Assembly (NCBI RefSeq): GCF_013155265.1
Contig: NZ_JABJXU010000001.1
Span: forward strand, 612,154-676,153
Source of the DNA: Enterococcus sp. MMGLQ5-1
Lineage (GTDB): Bacteria; Bacillota; Bacilli; Lactobacillales; Streptococcaceae
DNA length: 64,000 bases
Direction of reading: 5' to 3'
This document shows, one piece after another, positions 50,273 to 59,505 of the stretch (its first letter is position 1; each line of letters opens with the position of its first letter). The notes under the pieces were generated by a model. It was not told the DNA's origin, did not search any database, and was given only the letters and a program-made list of their open reading frames with translations. The translations under genes and the position numbers were made by a program.

Positions 50273-51166
50273 ATGATACAAAAACAAATTGAAAAAAGAG
50301 CATTAATTGTTAGTACATTTGCCAATTTTATTATTGCTGGGGCAGGATTCTGGGCATATCAGTCTACTGGTCTTCAAGCGTTATTTTTAGATTTCTTTTT
50401 TTCTTTGATTGCGTTTATTTCTCTTATTTTTGCGATCATCATTTCAAATTTTAGTCATAAAAAAACGAAAACTTATCCTGATGGTTTATTTTTTCTTGAG
50501 CCGTTGTATGCAATTTTAAAGTCACTCTTAGTTATTGTTTTATTGGTAACTTCTGTCTGGACAACCTTTAGGTCTGCCTTAGCATATTTTTTTGACGGAA
50601 CCGGCTCTGTAATGAATCTTGGTCCGATTTTGCCATACACCAGCTTAATGGTTATTTTATGCTTTGGCTTAGGCATTTTTAATCATCTTCAAAATAAAAA
50701 AATTAATCGGGTAAGTGTCATATTAAATGCGGAATCAAAGTCTAATTTGATTGATGGTGTCCAGTCGCTTGGTATTGGTATTGCTGTCTTAATTTTATTA
50801 ACGATTGATATTAATGGTCCCTTAGGCTTTTTGCATTACACTGGTGATTTCTTCATCACTGCTATTCTCTCAATGCTTTCCATTAAAGAACCGATTAAAA
50901 TATTGATTAGTTCATTTATTGAATTATCAAAGGGTACCACTAAGGATTTAAGAATTAAAAAAATGATTGATCAGACAATGAAAACTAATTTTGGGAGTTT
51001 TGCGAGTCAATTAAGATATGAAATTTATAAAACTGGAACAAGCATTAGGATTGAAATTGTTTTAACTGAACCATTGCTGAATCAAAAAATATTAGCAGCG
51101 CGCGATAAGATACAAGAGGTACTGACTAAGACCTATGAGAACGTCACTGTTAGATTTCAGTTTTAA
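50273..51166 (+). CDS. Cation diffusion facilitator (CDF) family transporter
   Basis: A 297-residue membrane protein with six predicted helices and a C-terminal cytoplasmic domain of about 85 residues. LFLDFFFSLIAFISLIFAI in helix 2 and AESKSNLIDGVQSLGIGIA in helix 5 carry the Asp positions of the CDF metal site; in helix 2 only one Asp is visible. It probably exports a divalent metal in exchange for protons. The ATG abuts the marR stop. Confidence 0.8.
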   Translation: MIQKQIEKRALIVSTFANFIIAGAGFWAYQSTGLQALFLDFFFSLIAFISLIFAIIISNFSHKKTKTYPDGLFFLEPLYAILKSLLVIVLLVTSVWTTFRSALAYFFDGTGSVMNLGPILPYTSLMVILCFGLGIFNHLQNKKINRVSVILNAESKSNLIDGVQSLGIGIAVLILLTIDINGPLGFLHYTGDFFITAILSMLSIKEPIKILISSFIELSKGTTKDLRIKKMIDQTMKTNFGSFASQLRYEIYKTGTSIRIEIVLTEPLLNQKILAARDKIQEVLTKTYENVTVRFQF

Positions 51167-51297
51167 TTTGAGCAGCATCAAATTATTCAATGCCGAGCAC
51201 GATTCTAATATGAGTCAATAACAATTATTAGCCTGTTGAAAGCGACTGTACTATAATGAATATATTACTAATAACAATAATACGTTAGGAGGATATT

Positions 51298-52299
51298 ATG
51301 ATTGGCTGCAGTAGTTTTACGATAGAGACTGAGGATAATAAGCATTTACTGTCCAGAACAATGGACTTTATGATTGAAATGGCCGAGCAGGTGGTTTTTG
51401 TACCTAGAGATAAAAATTTTATTACATCCTATTCTTGTCAAGATGAAATTGAGGTAAAATATGCTTTTCTTGGCATGGGAGAGGTGAGTAATAATAGCCC
51501 AATTCTGTTTGACGGGGTGAATGAGCAGGGGTTAACAGGCGCTACTCTTTATTTTCCTGGTTTTGCCGTTTATCATGCTGAGCAAAGAGCAGGCAAAATT
51601 AATGTTTCTCCTGATAAGGTAATTCCAGTCGTTTTAGCTCTGGCGAAGGATTTGGATGCGGTAGCTCATCTATTTGCAAACAAATTGCAAATTATGAATG
51701 ATTCAAATCCAACATTAAACACTGTACCGCCGTTACACTTTATTTTTTCAGATACTACTGGAAAAAGCTTGATTATTGAGCCGGGTGAAGAGGGTGTGAC
51801 TATTATTGAGGATTCAATTGGTGTGATGACTAATAGCCCTGATTATCATTGGCATGAGACAAATTTAAGAAACTACTTATCTGTATCACCCAATCAGCAT
51901 CAGCCTGTGGCATTTCTTAATAAAACGCTTCGACCATTCAGTCAGGGCTCTGGAACCTTCGGCTTACCGGGGGATTTTACACCACCATCAAGATTTGTCA
52001 GAACAGCCTTTTTAAAAAACAATGCTTTCAAGCCTAAAAATGAAGTGGAGGCAGTCAGTCTATCACATCATATTTTAGAATCGGTTAGTATACCTAAAGG
52101 GATTGTTATCACGGAAAGCCAGCATTCAGATTATACTTGCTATTCTGCTTATATCTGCTCTGAAAGTCAAAGCTATTATTTTTCAACCTACGGCAATCAG
52201 AGAATTAGTAAAATTACCCTTACTGATGAATTAAAAAATTCAAAAGATTATCAACAGTTTAAGGTCAGTAATGAAGAGGATATCTGCGCGTTAAACTAA
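51298..52299 (+). CDS. Choloylglycine hydrolase family, penicillin V acylase type
   Basis: A 333-residue Ntn-hydrolase. The N-terminus MIGCSSFTIETED places the nucleophile Cys at position 4, as in Lysinibacillus sphaericus penicillin V acylase (MLGCSS), where the leading three residues are removed to free the Cys. RTMDF (about 21-25), YDGVNE-type FDGVNEQGLTGA, MTNSPDYHWHETNLRNY and PGDFTPPSRFVR are shared. Bile salt hydrolases start MCT instead. Natural substrates may be N-acyl homoserine lactones or other amides. The ATG follows TAGGAGG. Confidence 0.9.
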   Translation: MIGCSSFTIETEDNKHLLSRTMDFMIEMAEQVVFVPRDKNFITSYSCQDEIEVKYAFLGMGEVSNNSPILFDGVNEQGLTGATLYFPGFAVYHAEQRAGKINVSPDKVIPVVLALAKDLDAVAHLFANKLQIMNDSNPTLNTVPPLHFIFSDTTGKSLIIEPGEEGVTIIEDSIGVMTNSPDYHWHETNLRNYLSVSPNQHQPVAFLNKTLRPFSQGSGTFGLPGDFTPPSRFVRTAFLKNNAFKPKNEVEAVSLSHHILESVSIPKGIVITESQHSDYTCYSAYICSESQSYYFSTYGNQRISKITLTDELKNSKDYQQFKVSNEEDICALN

Positions 52300-52497
52300 T
52301 GTTCAAGCAAATTGTCATTGCGGACAAAAGACATTTAACGGTGTAGAAAAAGCTGCTAAATCGAGCCGATAGAAAGATAAGGAACAAGTACGGTTATAAC
52401 AATTAATAATTATAGTGATGCTTTGTGTTACAAATTATTTTGACTTAGGTCGAGTTTTTAGCGTATAAGGTCCGAAAGTTAAGAACTTTAAAACAAG

Positions 52498-52527
52498 AGG
52501 GGGTGATTTATGTCACTGCCCTTTTTT
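52498..52527 (+). terminator. Terminator-like hairpin
   Basis: GGGGGTGA and TCACTGCCC form an imperfect stem around TTTATG, followed by seven T. Confidence 0.65.
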
Positions 52528-52536
52528 TATTTTCTA

Positions 52537-52595
52537 TTGATTTTTAAGATTTTCTAGTTATAATTTATTTATAGCTATTTCAATAATATTGAAAT
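52537..52595 (+). promoter_or_regulatory. Promoter and dyad upstream of the Y-family polymerase gene
   Basis: TTGATT (52537-52542) and TATAAT (52559-52564) are separated by 16 bp. ATTTCAATAATATTGAAAT (52577-52595) is a perfect palindrome with a 3-bp centre just downstream of the expected start site, a position suited to a repressor such as an SOS or HdiR-like regulator. Confidence 0.65.
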
Positions 52596-52629
52596 GAGGT
52601 TTACTTTGTTGCACTGTGGAGGTGAGTTA

Positions 52630-54051
52630 ATGTCTAACTTTGATTATGCTAAGGAAAAGGTTCAAGACATTTTTATGATTGATGTTAAATCCTTCTATGC
52701 AAGCTGTGAATGTGTGGCGCGAGGATTAGATCCCCTTACCACACGATTAGTTGTTTTGTCTCATGCAGAAAATACAAGCAGAGGCGGTTTAGTGCTGGCT
52801 GCTTCACCAGCTGCCAAAAAGGATTTTGGAGTTACTAATGTGATGCGTGGCCGCGATTTACCAATTTCTAAATCATTTTATAAAGCATTATCAATTGCTG
52901 AGGCTAAAAAAAAACCGCTGCCAATTTATGATGAAGCCTTGAAATTTTATCGTGTACCACCAAGAATGCGCTACTATGTTAAGGAAAACATGAAAATTAA
53001 TGATATCTTTAAAGAATTTACAGCACCTATGGATATGCACCCATATTCTATTGATGAAACGATTTTAGATGTCTCAGCGTCTTTAAATTATTTCTATCCT
53101 GAGAATGAGCTAAGTAGGTATCAAAAACGGGATTTACTAGCACGAGAAATTCAATTGAAAGTTTACCGAAAGCTCGGCTTTTATGTCACGATTGGCATTG
53201 GTGATAATGTGATTTTAGCAAAATTAGCAATGGATAATGAGGCTAAGCATAATCGAACAATGAGGGCGCAATGGACTTATGCAGACGTTGAAGCAAAGGT
53301 GTGGGCAATTAAACCATTAACTGACTTTTGGAGCATTGGCAGTCGAATGTCTAAGCGTTTTGAGGCAATGGGCATTTTATCAATTAGAGATTTAGCAAAT
53401 TATGACTTTCATAAGTTACATCAAAAATTTGGAATTGTCGGCTTAGAGTATTATCATCATGCTAATGGTATTGATAGAACGGTTGTTAGCCATAAATATC
53501 AGCCGAAAGTAAATTCCTTATCAAATAATCAAATACTGCCTAAGGATTATGATGATAAGGAATTTTTATTAATTCTACAGGAACAAGCTGCCCAAACAAT
53601 TTCAAGAGTCCGAAAAAGGGGCGCTAAAGCCGCTAGTATTCATTTATACGTCGGTTATGCTAGAGGTCAGGGTGAGCGTGGTTTTTCCAGACAGCTAAAA
53701 ATTGCACCAACGAATTCAACAGCAGTAGTAATCAAAGCAACAGAGCGTCTTTTTAAAAAATTTTATAACGGTCATTCTAAAATAAGACATATTGGCATTT
53801 CCTTTGGGCATTTGACTTATACTGATGAATTGCAGTTAGATTTATTTTCGGATCCACTAGAACAGATTAAAGGTGAAAGGCTAGATCAAGCGGTTGATGA
53901 AATTCGATTGAAATATGGCTTTACTAGTATTTTTAAGGCCGCGAGCTTAAAAGATTTCGGTACAAGCTTGTCTAGAGCCAACTCAGTAGGAGGTCATGCT
54001 GGCGGTACAGACGGAATGGAGATGGGTAAGCCTAGCAAACACGCAGATTAA
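52630..54051 (+). CDS. Y-family DNA polymerase, UvrX/UmuC type
   Basis: A 473-residue translesion polymerase. Palm-domain acids are in MIDVKSFYASCE (about residue 18) and SIDETILDV (about 137), thumb HhH follows (SIGSRMSKRFEAMGI) and the little-finger domain fills the last 150 residues. ATG at 52630 follows GGAGGTGAG. It resembles UvrX/YqjW proteins often induced by DNA damage and found on mobile elements. The absence of a beta-clamp motif was not checked. Confidence 0.9.
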   Translation: MSNFDYAKEKVQDIFMIDVKSFYASCECVARGLDPLTTRLVVLSHAENTSRGGLVLAASPAAKKDFGVTNVMRGRDLPISKSFYKALSIAEAKKKPLPIYDEALKFYRVPPRMRYYVKENMKINDIFKEFTAPMDMHPYSIDETILDVSASLNYFYPENELSRYQKRDLLAREIQLKVYRKLGFYVTIGIGDNVILAKLAMDNEAKHNRTMRAQWTYADVEAKVWAIKPLTDFWSIGSRMSKRFEAMGILSIRDLANYDFHKLHQKFGIVGLEYYHHANGIDRTVVSHKYQPKVNSLSNNQILPKDYDDKEFLLILQEQAAQTISRVRKRGAKAASIHLYVGYARGQGERGFSRQLKIAPTNSTAVVIKATERLFKKFYNGHSKIRHIGISFGHLTYTDELQLDLFSDPLEQIKGERLDQAVDEIRLKYGFTSIFKAASLKDFGTSLSRANSVGGHAGGTDGMEMGKPSKHAD

Positions 54052-54138
54052 AGATTTGTAATTGGAGAAATTGGCTAGATGAAGGCCTTCAAAGTGGTAA
54101 TTTTGAGATATAACGAGCTTGGCGCAAAAAATAAAAAG

Positions 54139-54184
54139 ACCGTACAAATAATTGAGGGCAGCGCCGACTAGCTATTTGTACGGT
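54139..54184 (-). terminator. Terminator of the minus-strand DUF1003 gene
   Basis: ACCGTACAAATA (54139-54150) and TATTTGTACGGT (54173-54184) form a perfect 12-bp stem. Read on the minus strand it is followed by CTTTTTATTTTTT. Confidence 0.85.
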
Positions 54185-54190
54185 TGAGAT

Positions 54191-54868
54191 TTATTTTAAA
54201 TTTGCTTGTTTTTCTTCGCTTTTTTGAAGCAGGGTCAGCATTTCAATTTGTAATTGCTGCAGCTGGATAATATGCTGCCATTTTGTAGTCATTAAATAGT
54301 CCATTTTTTGATGTAATGAATCAATTTCAATTTCGGCCTTTATATTAATTTCATAATCGTTGTCAGCCTCAATTCGATCACGAACTGATTGCCGATTTTG
54401 GCTCATCATGATGATAGGTGCTTGTAGTGCTGCAAGGCAGGATAGAGCTAAGTTTAATAGAATAAAGGGATAATTGTCAAAGGGCTTGAAAAGTAGACCA
54501 GTTGCATTAAGGATAATCCATAGCGCTAAAAAAACAATAAAGCTGATGATAAATGGCCAGCTGCCCCCAAATTTTGCAATTTTATCAGAGACCTTATCAC
54601 CAAAGGTCACTTGCTTATCAAAAGATTTATTTAAATTTTTTGTTTGAAATTTTTTATTTTCAATCTCCTTGTGATAATTTTCGTTGAAGGTTTCAGTCGC
54701 CTTAATTTCATCATTTAAAAGCTGATTAATAAAGGCATAGCGATAATTTAATATTTGCTGCAGGGTTAACTCAGTATCCAGAGGATAGGTTGGATTTTTA
54801 GCTTGAATAAACTGAATTAACTCAGCTTCTAAGTCCTTTAATTTTAAATTATTTTCGGTACCGTTCAT
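54191..54868 (-). CDS. DUF1003 family membrane protein
   Basis: A 225-residue protein. An N-terminal helical cytoplasmic part (1-105) precedes two transmembrane helices (FIISFIVFLALWIILNATGL about 113-133 and ILLNLALSCLAALQAPIIMM about 145-165) and an amphipathic tail (MSQNRQSVRDRIEADNDYEI), the DUF1003 signature. ATG at 54868 follows GAAAGGAAAA. Function is unknown. Confidence 0.85.
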   Translation of the reverse strand: MNGTENNLKLKDLEAELIQFIQAKNPTYPLDTELTLQQILNYRYAFINQLLNDEIKATETFNENYHKEIENKKFQTKNLNKSFDKQVTFGDKVSDKIAKFGGSWPFIISFIVFLALWIILNATGLLFKPFDNYPFILLNLALSCLAALQAPIIMMSQNRQSVRDRIEADNDYEINIKAEIEIDSLHQKMDYLMTTKWQHIIQLQQLQIEMLTLLQKSEEKQANLK

Positions 54869-55050
54869 GAATATTTTTCCTTTCATTATCGAGCTTTGCG
54901 CCTCGATTAGCTGAGTGAATGCATAGCCTATTTTACGGCGGATAAAATAAGTGCTTTAACTTTTTACAATTTATCAGGATTTAATTTAAAAATAACATAA
55001 GATTGCTTTTCTGGCTATTTTTAATGAGCCTAATCACTGAATGATTTAAG

Positions 55051-55542
55051 CTATTGAGGACGACTAAAGAAATGATAACGTGTTATTGAACAGTAATTGA
55101 GGAGCTTAGGAATTTTCTTGCCATCAAAAATCAGGGTTTGATCATTTCGGTTGGGATGGAAGGCAACCTTGGCATGTTCAATAATTGTCTGTTCGATATA
55201 ATAATTTACAGCCTTTGCTTCGTCATTGATGATATTTAATAACGAAACAGCGCCGCTATGTACCCCAAGTAGTGATGATAAGTCATCCTCACAAGCAAAG
55301 CTTAGCTTTTTCTCATGAGCAATTAGTGCAAGCTCAGCAATTGAGCTTTGCTGAGCAAAGGGGAGACAAAAAAGATAATATTCTGATTTATTTTTATTTC
55401 TTAAAAATAAATTTTTAATTTCTAAAACGGTTTCGTCAAAGCCAAGCAGCCTAGCCTCATCTGCTGTATAGACAGGGTGATGATGATATTTTTTGTAGCT
55501 GATTTTATGCTGCATCAATAGTGCTTCAATTTCTGAAATCAT
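55051..55542 (-). CDS. Prolyl-tRNA deacylase of the INS/YbaK family (ProXp-ala, PrdX)
   Basis: A 163-residue free-standing editing domain expected to hydrolyse mischarged Ala-tRNA(Pro). HHHPVYTADEA near residue 20, EIKNLFLRNKN with the conserved Lys near 42, GVHSGAVSLL near 93 and FHPNRNDQT near 127 match the ProX/PrdX group. ATG at 55542 follows GAGGAG. It is monocistronic. Confidence 0.88.
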   Translation of the reverse strand: MISEIEALLMQHKISYKKYHHHPVYTADEARLLGFDETVLEIKNLFLRNKNKSEYYLFCLPFAQQSSIAELALIAHEKKLSFACEDDLSSLLGVHSGAVSLLNIINDEAKAVNYYIEQTIIEHAKVAFHPNRNDQTLIFDGKKIPKLLNYCSITRYHFFSRPQ

Positions 55543-55758
55543 CTGCTCCTCTTCTCTAATATAAATATTATTATTTTTTTAGTCAAAGTAATTAAGCTAT
55601 TAAAAATAATAACGCTTTAATTATTAATAATCAATTGACAGCTACCATTTTTAACAATGACTATCCCTACTCTCTTACAAAAAATTGATTAAAAATTATC
55701 GGTATTTCAAATATTTTTATGATAAAATAACTTATTGACTTATGGAAGAGGTTATAGA

Positions 55759-56469
55759 ATGGCATTAAGCGTGTTAACAGGCTCAGTCGTGAATGCGGTG
55801 GGCATTATTTTGGGTGGTTGGTTAGGGCTTTTTTTGACCAAAATGACAGCGAATATGAAAGATACTGTAACTAAGGTGATGGGAATTGGCATCCTAGTGC
55901 TCGGCATCCAGATGGCGATGTCAACTCAAGCGTTAATCGCCGTTTTGGTTTGTATTTGCTTAGGGGCAATCTTAGGGGAATACTGGCAGATTGAGGCTAA
56001 AATTCATCGATGTGGCGTTTATTTAGAGCATAAAGTTGGACAGTCGGATGGTCAGTTTTCAGAGGCCTTTGTGGCGGCGACTTTATTATTTGTCATTGGA
56101 TCGATGGGAATTATTGGTGCTATTCAAAGCGGTATTGCCAATGACCATACGATTTTATTTACCAAGGCTGTTATGGATGGTGTTTTGGCAGTGATTTTAT
56201 CTTCTACGATGGGTGTTGGCATTATTTTTTCAGCAGGACCTGTATTGCTTTATCAGGGTCTAATTGCAATTTTTGCCAGCTTAATTGGTCAAGCCTTGCC
56301 TGAACAATTTATTGAAGTATTAATGCCAGAAATTTCAGCGGTGGGTGGTATTTTAATTATCGGAATTAGTTTGAATTTAATGTCTATTATTAAAATTAGA
56401 GTTTCAAATGTTTTACCCTCACTATTATTAATAATTTTTTTCATTGCTGTACGTTATTATTTTTGTTGA
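55759..56469 (+). CDS. DUF554 family membrane protein
   Basis: A 236-residue hydrophobic protein with about six predicted transmembrane helices. LTGSVVNAVGIILGGWLGL at the N-terminus and the ALIAVLVCICLGAILGEYW segment match DUF554 (YdfK/YqgA). ATG at 55759 follows GAGG; the frame is open further upstream without a ribosome site. Function is unknown. Confidence 0.85.
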   Translation: MALSVLTGSVVNAVGIILGGWLGLFLTKMTANMKDTVTKVMGIGILVLGIQMAMSTQALIAVLVCICLGAILGEYWQIEAKIHRCGVYLEHKVGQSDGQFSEAFVAATLLFVIGSMGIIGAIQSGIANDHTILFTKAVMDGVLAVILSSTMGVGIIFSAGPVLLYQGLIAIFASLIGQALPEQFIEVLMPEISAVGGILIIGISLNLMSIIKIRVSNVLPSLLLIIFFIAVRYYFC

Positions 56470-56540
56470 GTTTTAATTATATTATATTTAGCATACCCAA
56501 GCAGTACAAAAATAAGCTTAATTATTGAAAAGGACAGAAA

Positions 56541-57392
56541 ATGTTAGAACAAAATCAGTCAAAACAATTAATCGTAGAGCGTTCGATTATTAAAACTTAT
56601 CGAAAAACAATTTGGTCCCAATTTGTTAGGGCAATCAATGATTTTAATTTACTTAAGCCTGACGATAAAGTAGCCGTCTGCATTTCGGGTGGTAAGGATT
56701 CAATGTTAATGGCAAAATGCTTTCAAGAATTGAAAAAACACGGTAAGATACCCTTTGATTTAGTCTTTGTTGTAATGGATCCAGGCTACAATCCGCTTAA
56801 TCTTGATGTAATTAAGCAAAATGCGTTAGAGCTAGGGATTCCGATTACCATATTTGAAACGAATATTTTTGACTATGTCTACCAGCTAGAGCAAGGTAGT
56901 CCCTGCTATTTATGCGCCAAAATGCGTCGAGGTCATTTATATGCTCAGGCTAAATCACTTGGCTGCAATAAAATTGCACTCGGACATCACTATGATGATG
57001 TATTGGAAACAATTTTATTAAATTTATTTTATGCAGGTGAGGTTAAAACAATGATGCCTAAATTAAGTTCTAAAAATTATGCTGGAGTTGAATTAATACG
57101 ACCGATGTATTATATTCGTGAACAGCATATTAAGAATTGGCGTGATGCGAATTGCCTGTCGTTTATTAATTGTGCGTGTCGTTTTACTGAAACGGTTGGT
57201 TGTGGTTTAAATGCCAATCATCCCAATCAGAAAAAATCGAAGCGTGCAGAAATGAAAGCATTGCTTGCTGAGCTAAGTAAGGATAATCCATATCTAGAGC
57301 AATCTTTATTTAAATCAATGTCAAATATAAATCTTGAAAGTGTGTTAGGCTATAAAAAAGCTGGGCAAGCCTATTCCTTTTTAGATGAATGA
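56541..57392 (+). CDS. TtcA-like tRNA thiolation PP-loop ATPase
   Basis: A 283-residue enzyme. The PP-loop SGGKDS is at about residues 49-54, CYLCAKMRRGHLY (two Cys, about 128-131) and LGHHYDDVLET follow, and CRFTETVGCG near 219 supplies a third Cys region, consistent with the Fe-S-dependent TtcA group that makes 2-thiocytidine-32 in tRNA. ATG follows AAAGGACAG. Assignment to TtcA rather than a paralogous sulfurtransferase is moderate. Confidence 0.85.
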   Translation: MLEQNQSKQLIVERSIIKTYRKTIWSQFVRAINDFNLLKPDDKVAVCISGGKDSMLMAKCFQELKKHGKIPFDLVFVVMDPGYNPLNLDVIKQNALELGIPITIFETNIFDYVYQLEQGSPCYLCAKMRRGHLYAQAKSLGCNKIALGHHYDDVLETILLNLFYAGEVKTMMPKLSSKNYAGVELIRPMYYIREQHIKNWRDANCLSFINCACRFTETVGCGLNANHPNQKKSKRAEMKALLAELSKDNPYLEQSLFKSMSNINLESVLGYKKAGQAYSFLDE

Positions 57393-57414
57393 GCAAATAA
57401 AATATTAGTTAGTA

Positions 57415-57448
57415 GAATCTGTCAAATATATTTGATGGATTCTTTTTT
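57415..57448 (+). terminator. Rho-independent terminator before the Tad-like operon
   Basis: GAATCTGTCAAATA (57415-57428) pairs with TATTTGATGGATTC (57429-57442) with two G-U pairs, followed by six T. As drawn the stem has no loop, so the central pairs must open. Confidence 0.85.
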
Positions 57449-57577
57449 GGATTTTTCACGTAATAAGTAGTGGGCAAGTAATTAATTTGAAGATAAAAAA
57501 GCTTTTGAAAGCTTGAATATTGATTTAAAAGTTTTTTAAAACCGTGTTTTCATTTTTGATTAGGAGGTGTTTGAACT

Positions 57578-57979
57578 ATTCAGCATTTTATTAAAATATT
57601 GATTACTTTTATAATTGGTTTTGCGTTTTTAGGCTTTATATTATTTTATGCCTATTCAAACAGTAAACAAAGTAACCAAAATCAAGGGCTCCAAGAAACA
57701 CTCCAAGCAGCTTTGCTTGATCATCAGGATTATAGTGAGCGAGTCGAAGGGAAAGCATTTTACTTGGATAAGAAAAATTTTGAACGAGCATTTACAAGCG
57801 CATTTTTGCATAATCAAAATTTCAACGTCAATAGCAATCAGAAAGTAGAGTTTTCGTACTTAAAATCCTTATCGAGTCAGCAGGATAATGCAATTAGTGG
57901 CGTTAAGGTAAAGGTAAGTGTCAATAAACAAATCTATCAAGGCACTGTCATTATTGAAAATGGGGAGGACAATAATTAA
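57578..57979 (+). CDS. Single-pass membrane protein heading the Tad-like operon
   Basis: About 126-133 residues. One N-terminal transmembrane helix (ITFIIGFAFLGFILFYAY) is followed by a hydrophilic domain with alternating strands near the end (VEFSYLKSLSS, GVKVKVSVNKQIYQGTVII). A strong AGGAGG at 57562-57567 is 10 nt before an ATT codon at 57578; the first conventional start, TTG at 57599, has no ribosome site. It overlaps the ATPase gene by one base. No family is recognised; topology suggests a pseudopilin-like or platform accessory protein. Confidence 0.65.
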   Translation: MQHFIKILITFIIGFAFLGFILFYAYSNSKQSNQNQGLQETLQAALLDHQDYSERVEGKAFYLDKKNFERAFTSAFLHNQNFNVNSNQKVEFSYLKSLSSQQDNAISGVKVKVSVNKQIYQGTVIIENGEDNN

Positions 57980-59505
57980 TGGCTTTATTTAATTCTAGGC
58001 AGACGAGCGATTCTGCTGAAGTGATGGCTTTTATAAATGAAGAAACTGAATTTGATGACATTGAGGAGGCGACCGAAGCAGCAATAACGCGTAATAATAA
58101 CTTTAGAGCTGACTTGATTGAGGTATCTTCTAAAAATAGGCGGCAGGCTTCCAATATTGGAGTAATGAAATTAGTTTCAGATGAAATTATAAATTTTATT
58201 TATGAAGATTTAATTGCACATTACGCAAATTTAGTCATTAAAGCTCTCAATGATCAATCGGCTCGCGAAGCTCTAAGAGAGGTGATTAATCGTCAGCATC
58301 AGCGCTATATTAAAGGCGATTTGGAGAAGGTAGATTATATATTAAGTGAATGTATCGGGACAGGCTTTATTGAACGCCTATTACAAGTACCAGAAATTAC
58401 AGATATTGGCTGGAATGGACATTTTTTAACAGTTGATACACCAAATAAGCACTTAAATTATTCAGCGAAGGAGCTTGGGTTGACCAATGTTGAAAATTAT
58501 ATTAATCGTGTTGCAGCAAAGTTTTCTAACGCGGTAGGCAAGGCCTTTAATGAAAGTCATCCTATTTTGGACTCGGCGTATGATAATGTGCGATTAAATG
58601 CGATTCATCATTCATTAAGTCCCGTTGGGACAACCCTCTCACTTCGTGTCGTACGAGAAAAGCTGGCAATCACAGCAGAAAACTTTTCAGATTGCTTCGC
58701 ACCTACTTTTGTTTTGAATTTTCTGGCTGATATTATGAGAACTGGCTGTAATCTTGTGATATCGGGAATGACGGGAAGTGGTAAAACCGAAATTCAAAAA
58801 TTAGCATTTTCCTTTGTTGATGATACTGAAAAAATTATTACGATTGAAGATGTTCAGGAAATGCACTTAAAAAAATTATATCCAAATAAGGATATTTATT
58901 CTTGGAATATTAATGAAAAAATTGGAATTGATGAATTGGTCAGGGCTAGTCTGCGCAATAATCCAGACTGGGTAGTTGTATCTGAAACAAGAGGTGCTGA
59001 AGCCTATGAAATGTATCAAGCCTTGATGAGTGGTCACTATATTGTCACAACTCTGCACGCCGAAAGTGCAGCCAAAATTCCAAGGCGCTTTATTGGTATG
59101 TGCTTAAGCAAATATAAATTAGATGAAAAATTATTAATGTCAGATTTAGTTTCCACCTTTGATTTTGGATTTCATGTTAAGAGAGTGACCTATAAAGGTG
59201 TTACCCTGCGTTACTTAGAAGAAATTGTAGAGTTTGGTATCAATCAAGAGATTACATTATTTAAACAAAGTTTTCGCAATGGAAAATTTTATATTTCAAC
59301 TGGTAATCAGCTATCATCTGATTTTTTAGGAAGAATGGCTGAAAAAGGGCTAGCTAAATTCAATTTTCCAATTAATCACGAGACGCTCATTGAAAAGCCT
59401 ATTATTGAGGATATTGAATTGAGTGAAGGTCTGCCCTTGCAAAATAGACTGAAGCAAGCAGTTGCTAAAAAAATTATTGGTGGTGAGGGTATTGAAATTA
59501 TTTAA
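57979..59505 (+). CDS. CpaF/TadA-type secretion ATPase
   Basis: A 508-residue hexameric ATPase of the type IV pilus/T2SS/Tad superfamily. The N-terminal 240 residues hold the helical and PAS-like domain; Walker A GMTGSGKTE (about 262), IEDVQEMHL (Asp box), SETRGAEAYEMYQAL (Walker B, catalytic Glu) and VTTLHAES (His box) are intact. The absence of the ComGA/PulE tetracysteine site and the pairing with two separate TadB/TadC-like genes place it with CpaF/TadA. ATG follows GGGGAGG. It would power assembly of a Flp-type pilus or secretion fibre. Confidence 0.85.
   Translation: MALFNSRQTSDSAEVMAFINEETEFDDIEEATEAAITRNNNFRADLIEVSSKNRRQASNIGVMKLVSDEIINFIYEDLIAHYANLVIKALNDQSAREALREVINRQHQRYIKGDLEKVDYILSECIGTGFIERLLQVPEITDIGWNGHFLTVDTPNKHLNYSAKELGLTNVENYINRVAAKFSNAVGKAFNESHPILDSAYDNVRLNAIHHSLSPVGTTLSLRVVREKLAITAENFSDCFAPTFVLNFLADIMRTGCNLVISGMTGSGKTEIQKLAFSFVDDTEKIITIEDVQEMHLKKLYPNKDIYSWNINEKIGIDELVRASLRNNPDWVVVSETRGAEAYEMYQALMSGHYIVTTLHAESAAKIPRRFIGMCLSKYKLDEKLLMSDLVSTFDFGFHVKRVTYKGVTLRYLEEIVEFGINQEITLFKQSFRNGKFYISTGNQLSSDFLGRMAEKGLAKFNFPINHETLIEKPIIEDIELSEGLPLQNRLKQAVAKKIIGGEGIEII

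Larger units (their letters stand above)
52300..52629. other. Intergenic region with terminator and uvrX promoter
   Basis: About 330 bp. 52300-52490 shows no gene. A terminator-like hairpin lies at 52498-52527, followed by a promoter and a palindrome leading into the polymerase gene. Confidence 0.6.
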
